Position numbers and translations under genes: made by a program. Shown here piece by piece: positions 4,732 to 7,970 of a stretch of 7,970 bases of DNA; within the stretch, counting starts at the first letter, position 1; the number at the start of each line of letters is the position of its first letter. The DNA comes from an uncultured Mediterraneibacter sp. (GTDB lineage: Bacteria > Bacillota > Clostridia > Lachnospirales > Lachnospiraceae), in NCBI GenBank assembly GCA_934309345.1, contig CAKRDD010000039.1, forward strand, positions 1 through 7,970, in the 5' to 3' direction. The notes under the pieces were generated by a model that was given only the letters and a program-made list of their open reading frames with translations, was not told the DNA's origin and made no database searches.

Positions 4732-6721
4732 TAAATCAGCAGAAACTAATTATCCATTTACGCTTTCTAAAGATAATTAATGATACAGCAAGCCTGAATA
4801 ATTCTTCCGTGGTAAGCAATGTATACACCCCGACAATTCCCCACTTGAATACATATGCCGCAAGCAGGCACAGTGGAATCCCGATACACCATGTGCCAAC
4901 AATATCAATAATCATAATGATTTTGGTGTTACCGCCACTTCTTATAATGCCACCGCCGAGTATCATATTTTCTACCTTGACCGGAGCATACAAGGCAAAT
5001 ATGATAAGCAGTATTTTTCCAAGCTCTTTTACGCTGTCATCAACACGATATAATCCGGTATATACTCCAGCCAAAAGGATAAGTAAAGCCGATACCGTTA
5101 CTGCACCAAATAAGCCTGCATACATAATCTTCTTTGATTCTGTGTAAGCCTCATCATATTCTTTTCTACCAAGCCTCTTGCCGACCATCACACCGGCAGC
5201 CGCTGACAATCCACTCAGTGCCCCTACGATAAGTCCCTGTATCGGACCGGTAAGGGTATAGGCTGCAAGGTTTGATGTGCCAAGATGTCCATAAACAGCA
5301 GACTCCACATTTTGCCCGAGACTCCATAAAAATTCACTGATCAGAATCGGCAGAATCATGATCAGATAATCCCTGATTGTGATTTTTTTAAAGTGTAGAG
5401 ACAATATCGGTGTATCTCCATCTTTTCTGATACATAAGATAAATCCGATAACAATAAATATCAGGTTAAACAACTGCGAAATAAGCGTGGCAATCGCAGC
5501 ACCCTGTATTCCCATACATGAAAATCCAAATTTCCCAAATATCAGCAGATAGTTCAGACCTGTGTTTACAACAACTGCTCCAAAGCTTGCCAGAAATGGT
5601 ATTGTGGCATGTTCCTTGCAGCGCAGCCAGGAGGATAAAATATTGCTGACAGCCATTGGAATATAAGAAAACGCTACGATTCTAAAATAAATCGCACCAG
5701 TATTTATAATACTTATATCTTTCGTATACAGTCCAAGAATCTGCGACGGAAAAACTCCGGATGCAAGCAGGAACAATGCTGATATCACAATTCCGCAGAT
5801 GAGGCTCACATCAAAACTGCACCATGCTTCTTTTGTTTCTTCTGCACCAATAAACTGTGCAATTAATATCCCGGCAACCGTGCTTACCGCACCGATCACC
5901 ACTGAAAAAATCAGTGAAAAATTACCGCATAATCCAACTGCCGATATATTTGTCTCGCCTAACTGTCCGATCATGATCTGGTCAACAATTGAAAATGATG
6001 CCTGCAGCATACTTTGCAATGTGACAGGAATTGCTATTTTACACAACGATTTCATAAACTTTGACATTATAATTTCCTCGTACTTTCCCTTTTTATCAAA
6101 TCAACCGGTAACACGATTTCTGTCTTATATTCTGCTCCATCGCGCATTGCCTCCAGACATTCAATTGCCGCTTTCGCCCTTAAGTTTGCTTCCTGATGAA
6201 TCGTTGTGAGGGAAGGATTGCTTTCCCTGCTTGCCATGTTATCATCAAAGCCGATGATCTGGATATCCTCTGGAATCCGAATGTTCTTTCCTTGTAAAAA
6301 TCTCATAAACTCAAGTGCATAAAAATCGGACACTGCAAAAACAGCGGTAACACTGTTTTCCAACAGTTGCATATAGTTATCCTCATAAAAGCACAATCTT
6401 TCCTTTTCTGTCTTTGGTATCTCCCATCTATATGTTTCTCCCTGTTCAAAGGCTTTGCGAAACCCTTCGATGCGCTCTTTATCCATGCAGATGAAATTAT
6501 CTGCTATGCACAATGCTTTTTTATGTCCCAGTTCTTTTAAATATTTCCCGGCCTGATAGCCGCCGTCATAATGATCAATGACTAAATTTACTACCTTCGA
6601 GCATTTTTCAAAATAGCCATCATACACTACAAACGATATCCTCATCTGATTTCTAAGGCTTTCATAATCAGCTTCACAAAATCCAATCAGAATCAGTCCA
6701 TCCATATTCCACATGGATGCA
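4732..6721 (-). repeat. Direct repeat copy 2 (intact) of the MATE-lacI region
   Basis: This is the intact counterpart of 255-917. The repeat starts at TAAATCAGCA just beyond the MATE stop codon and runs to about 6721 within lacI. The start-to-start distance of the two copies is 4477 bp, and both have the same orientation. Confidence 0.92.
4736..6067 (-). CDS. MATE-family multidrug/toxin efflux protein
   Basis: A 443-residue protein with about 12 membrane segments in two similar halves, the usual MATE length. The N-terminal half shows IVDQIMIGQLG (27-37) and VNTGLNYLLIFG (167-178). The C-terminal half shows GGGIIRSGGNTK (371-382), the counterpart of the conserved RgxGdT region, followed by WCIGIPL (393-399). 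Such proteins export cationic or hydrophobic compounds, or metabolites, using a sodium or proton gradient. The ATG at 6065-6067 shares one base with the lacI stop codon (TAATG on the coding strand), and GAGGAAA precedes it inside lacI, so translation is probably coupled to the regulator. The pairing with a sugar-type LacI regulator suggests induction by a carbohydrate or related metabolite. A decayed copy lies at 259-726. The family is sure; the exported compound is not known. Confidence 0.95.
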   Translation of the reverse strand: MSKFMKSLCKIAIPVTLQSMLQASFSIVDQIMIGQLGETNISAVGLCGNFSLIFSVVIGAVSTVAGILIAQFIGAEETKEAWCSFDVSLICGIVISALFLLASGVFPSQILGLYTKDISIINTGAIYFRIVAFSYIPMAVSNILSSWLRCKEHATIPFLASFGAVVVNTGLNYLLIFGKFGFSCMGIQGAAIATLISQLFNLIFIVIGFILCIRKDGDTPILSLHFKKITIRDYLIMILPILISEFLWSLGQNVESAVYGHLGTSNLAAYTLTGPIQGLIVGALSGLSAAAGVMVGKRLGRKEYDEAYTESKKIMYAGLFGAVTVSALLILLAGVYTGLYRVDDSVKELGKILLIIFALYAPVKVENMILGGGIIRSGGNTKIIMIIDIVGTWCIGIPLCLLAAYVFKWGIVGVYTLLTTEELFRLAVSLIIFRKRKWIISFC

Positions 6722-7077
6722 AATACCGGAATCTCTCTGATATCAGATGTCGTTTTTATCATCAGAAAGTATCCTTTTTCATTCACCTCATGGGAAAGAG
6801 CATTCAGCGATGACATCACAAATCCATCTTCTAAAACCCGGCCTTCATACTTTTCATGGTCATTCACCACCACTCCGATGATTCTTGAATTATTTCTCGC
6901 AAGCAAAATACCAGCCATATTCGGGATATATCCAGACCTTTCAAGTTCCTGCTGGACGCGTTTTACCGTCTTATCTGAAATCTTTTCTGTTTTGCCGTGA
7001 ATCACTTTCGAGACAGTAGCAGTACTAAGACCTAACGCATCTGCAACATCTACGATTCTAACCCTGTTCTGTGTCAT
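6067..7077 (-). CDS. LacI-family transcriptional regulator
   Basis: A 336-residue protein, typical for LacI/GalR regulators. Residues 6-29 form the helix-turn-helix (VRIVDVADALGLSTATVSKV at 6-25). A hinge follows at about 50-60, where YIPNMAGILLA has Gly-Ile in place of the usual Ala-Arg. The periplasmic-binding-protein-like domain includes DHYDGGYQAGKYLKELGH (168-185), PEDIQIIGFDD (269-279) and PSLTTIHQE (288-296). It should bind a sugar or similar ligand and control transcription. The ATG at 7075-7077 is chosen because AAGGA lies 6 nt upstream. The frame is open back to an ATG at 7156-7158, but that would add 27 atypical residues covering the promoter, and an ATG two codons upstream touches the binding site. 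It is the first gene of the operon with the MATE gene, so autoregulation is likely. Confidence 0.94.
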   Translation of the reverse strand: MTQNRVRIVDVADALGLSTATVSKVIHGKTEKISDKTVKRVQQELERSGYIPNMAGILLARNNSRIIGVVVNDHEKYEGRVLEDGFVMSSLNALSHEVNEKGYFLMIKTTSDIREIPVFASMWNMDGLILIGFCEADYESLRNQMRISFVVYDGYFEKCSKVVNLVIDHYDGGYQAGKYLKELGHKKALCIADNFICMDKERIEGFRKAFEQGETYRWEIPKTEKERLCFYEDNYMQLLENSVTAVFAVSDFYALEFMRFLQGKNIRIPEDIQIIGFDDNMASRESNPSLTTIHQEANLRAKAAIECLEAMRDGAEYKTEIVLPVDLIKRESTRKL

Positions 7078-7114
7078 TTTCATTCCTTCTTCTACGATAT
7101 TATGATTATATGGT

Positions 7115-7145
7115 ACATTATAAATGTGGGATTTACAAAGGTTAA
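7115..7145 (-). promoter_or_regulatory. Predicted lacI-MATE promoter with overlapping inverted repeat
   Basis: On the reverse strand, TATAAT (7117-7122) is preceded at 17 bases by TTAACC (7140-7145). ACATT-ATA-AATGT (7115-7127) is an exact inverted repeat over the -10 box and could be the operator for the LacI protein, although it lacks the central CG of many LacI-family sites. A second TATAAT at about 7104-7109 has no good -35. Confidence 0.5.
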
Positions 7146-7298
7146 GCGCATAACCCATTACAAAATTTGCATTCGATTTTTGTGAATTTTTACTATTATA
7201 TTACACATTTTCCTCGGGCTACTATTTACCTTCTTGTCTTAGTACCCTCTTGGTTACAGTTCACTCCCGTGCCAATCAGTGTAATAATTGATATTGTG

Positions 7299-7317
7299 GA
7301 GGGGACAGTACCCCCTC
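7299..7317. repeat. GC-rich perfect hairpin GAGGGG/CCCCTC
   Basis: GAGGGG (7299-7304) and CCCCTC (7312-7317) are exact inverted copies around a 7-nt loop ACAGTAC. No T-run follows on either strand, so it is not an obvious terminator. Confidence 0.6.
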
Positions 7318-7338
7318 TTGTCTTAGCATACAAGACAA
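7318..7338. promoter_or_regulatory. Probable operator palindrome upstream of the xre-type gene
   Basis: TTGTCTT (7318-7324) and AAGACAA (7332-7338) are exact inverted copies with a 7-nt spacer. A TATAAT box follows at 7348-7353, so the palindrome covers the -35 position of a promoter whose own -35 is poor (TTAGCA at 7323-7328, 19-base spacing). It is a reasonable binding site for the small regulator encoded just downstream. Confidence 0.5.
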
Positions 7339-7387
7339 AAAGTAAAATATAATTGACATTATGAAAAAGAAGTGTTACTTTATAAAT

Positions 7388-7395
7388 GGAGGTGA
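7388..7395 (+). promoter_or_regulatory. Ribosome binding site for the TTG start of the xre-type gene
   Basis: GGAGGTGA, almost perfectly complementary to the 16S rRNA 3' end, lies 7 nt before TTG at 7403. The upstream in-frame ATG at 7361 has no such site. Confidence 0.85.
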
Positions 7396-7402
7396 ACATA
7401 AA

Positions 7403-7615
7403 TTGGCAAAAAATATTGCGATTAAAGTGGCAAGGGCTCAAAAGGATATGACGCAAAAGGTCTTAGCAGAAGCGGTTGGTGTTTCAAGACAGACTATAAA
7501 TGCTATCGAAAAGGGAGAATACAATCCCACAATAAAACTGTGTCGTAAAATTTGTCGTGTATTAGATAAACGTTTGGATGATTTGTTCTGGGAGGATGAA
7601 GAGGATGAAAATTAG
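7403..7615 (+). CDS. Small Xre/Cro-type helix-turn-helix regulator (TTG start)
   Basis: A 70-residue protein starting at TTG. Almost the whole length is one HTH_3 domain: MTQKVLAEAVGVSRQTINAI (16-35) contains the two DNA-contacting helices, followed by EKGEYNPTIKLCRKICRVLD and a very acidic end (WEDEEDEN). This matches the family of short Firmicutes regulators that begin M-A-K-N and are often encoded next to a small membrane protein. TTG is chosen for the strong binding site just before it and the match to the family's normal N-terminus; starting at ATG 7361 would add 14 unlikely residues. The gene overlaps the next one by 11 nt, so the two are probably co-translated and functionally linked. 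The palindrome at 7318-7338 suggests autoregulation. What signal it senses, if any, is unknown. Confidence 0.92.
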   Translation: MAKNIAIKVARAQKDMTQKVLAEAVGVSRQTINAIEKGEYNPTIKLCRKICRVLDKRLDDLFWEDEEDEN

Positions 7616-7970
7616 GAAAATGAAAAGTAATTTAGATGAACGCCAGGAACTAAAACTTCTTAAAATCGAACATAATGGATGTTGGATTGCTTTTTGGGGA
7701 TTGCTGATTGTAATGTCAATACAAATGGTAATGGGGAATGACAGTATCAAGAATCTTGCCGGAGAATGGGTTGTATTTATGAGTCTTGCATTATATCTTT
7801 CAATTGATTGTATGCGAAATGGAATTTGGGATAGAAAATTGAAACCGAATCTCAAGACAAATATCATAATCAGTAGTATTGCGGCAGTATTAGCAGGAAT
7901 TATATGGTTTAGTGTTTCCTATCGGAATTACCATAAACTTATTGGTTCAATTGCAACCGGAATTATTATG
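7605..7970 (+). CDS. Small multi-pass membrane protein partnered with the Xre regulator (3' end outside window)
   Basis: The frame is open from ATG 7605 to the window edge, 122 codons. The N-terminus is charged (MKIRKMKSNLDERQELKLLK) and is followed by hydrophobic segments at about 26-45, 56-75 and 90-109, with a fourth starting near 115 (LIGSIATGIIM). GGGAGG at 7590-7595, inside the preceding gene, supports the start; ATG 7620 is a less likely alternative. The LDERQ motif near the N-terminus with an HNGCWIAFWG first segment recalls uncharacterised DUF6773-like proteins often found beside small Xre regulators, but I give this from memory and not from a search. Its role is unknown; in such pairs the membrane protein may control the regulator's activity. 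The 11-nt overlap with the regulator indicates one operon. Confidence 0.82.
   Translation, partial: MKIRKMKSNLDERQELKLLKIEHNGCWIAFWGLLIVMSIQMVMGNDSIKNLAGEWVVFMSLALYLSIDCMRNGIWDRKLKPNLKTNIIISSIAAVLAGIIWFSVSYRNYHKLIGSIATGIIM

Larger units (their letters stand above)
7166..7402. other. Non-coding region with short palindromes and repeats
   Basis: No credible gene is present between the lacI promoter and the xre start. The segment holds CTTGTCTTAG twice (7233-7242 and 7317-7326), a related AGTACC/CTCTTG motif next to each copy, and two perfect hairpins at 7299-7317 and 7318-7338. The GC-rich blocks (CCTCGGGC, GAGGGG, CCCCTC) stand out from the AT-rich surroundings. The organisation resembles a small REP-like or mobile-element-end sequence, but I do not recognise a known family. 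Confidence 0.5.

Noticed and set aside
7078..7158. Longer LacI protein starting at ATG 7158
   Set aside because: The extra residues are not LacI-like and cover the predicted promoter; AAGGA is correctly placed for ATG 7077.
7353..7381. TTGACA (7353-7358) with TG-extended TACTTT as the xre promoter
   Set aside because: Transcription would begin at about 7388, at the first base of the ribosome binding site, leaving almost no leader; TATAAT at 7348-7353 fits better.

Overview
The window looks like a piece of a low-GC Firmicutes chromosome, most likely a gut Lachnospiraceae-type organism. This rests on AT-rich intergenic DNA, strong AGGAGG-type ribosome binding sites, sigma-A-like promoters, a TTG start, and the kinds of proteins encoded. 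The genus cannot be fixed from sequence alone.

Layout, left to right. (1) Bases 1-203 are the 3' end of an ABC exporter gene. (2) Bases 255-917 are a decayed, reverse-strand copy of the MATE-LacI gene pair found intact further right. It carries three internal deletions of about 458, 801 and 67 bp and a 1-nt frameshift. (3) Bases 945-4673 are a forward cassette: a FadR/FCD-type GntR regulator, an APC-superfamily amino acid permease, and a cytoplasmic serine beta-lactamase-fold hydrolase overlapping the permease gene by 8 nt. A near-consensus promoter with the palindrome TTGTATACAA at its expected start point lies before the permease, and a strong bidirectional terminator follows the hydrolase. 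(4) Bases 4736-7077 on the reverse strand are an intact LacI-family regulator and a MATE efflux protein, joined by a one-base stop/start overlap. (5) Bases 7078-7402 are non-coding, with the lacI promoter and a cluster of short palindromes and repeats. (6) Bases 7403-7970 hold a small Xre-type regulator overlapping a multi-pass membrane protein that runs off the window.

How the genes may work together: the GntR protein probably senses a small carboxylate or amino-acid-like ligand and controls import of a substrate (permease) and its hydrolysis inside the cell (serine hydrolase). The LacI protein probably controls its own operon with the MATE exporter. The right-edge regulator/membrane-protein pair is a separate module.

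The most notable point is that the GntR-permease-hydrolase cassette sits between two direct copies of the MATE-LacI pair, one intact and one ruined. This points to a past tandem duplication or recombination-driven insertion followed by decay. No RNA genes, CRISPR arrays or transposase genes were seen.
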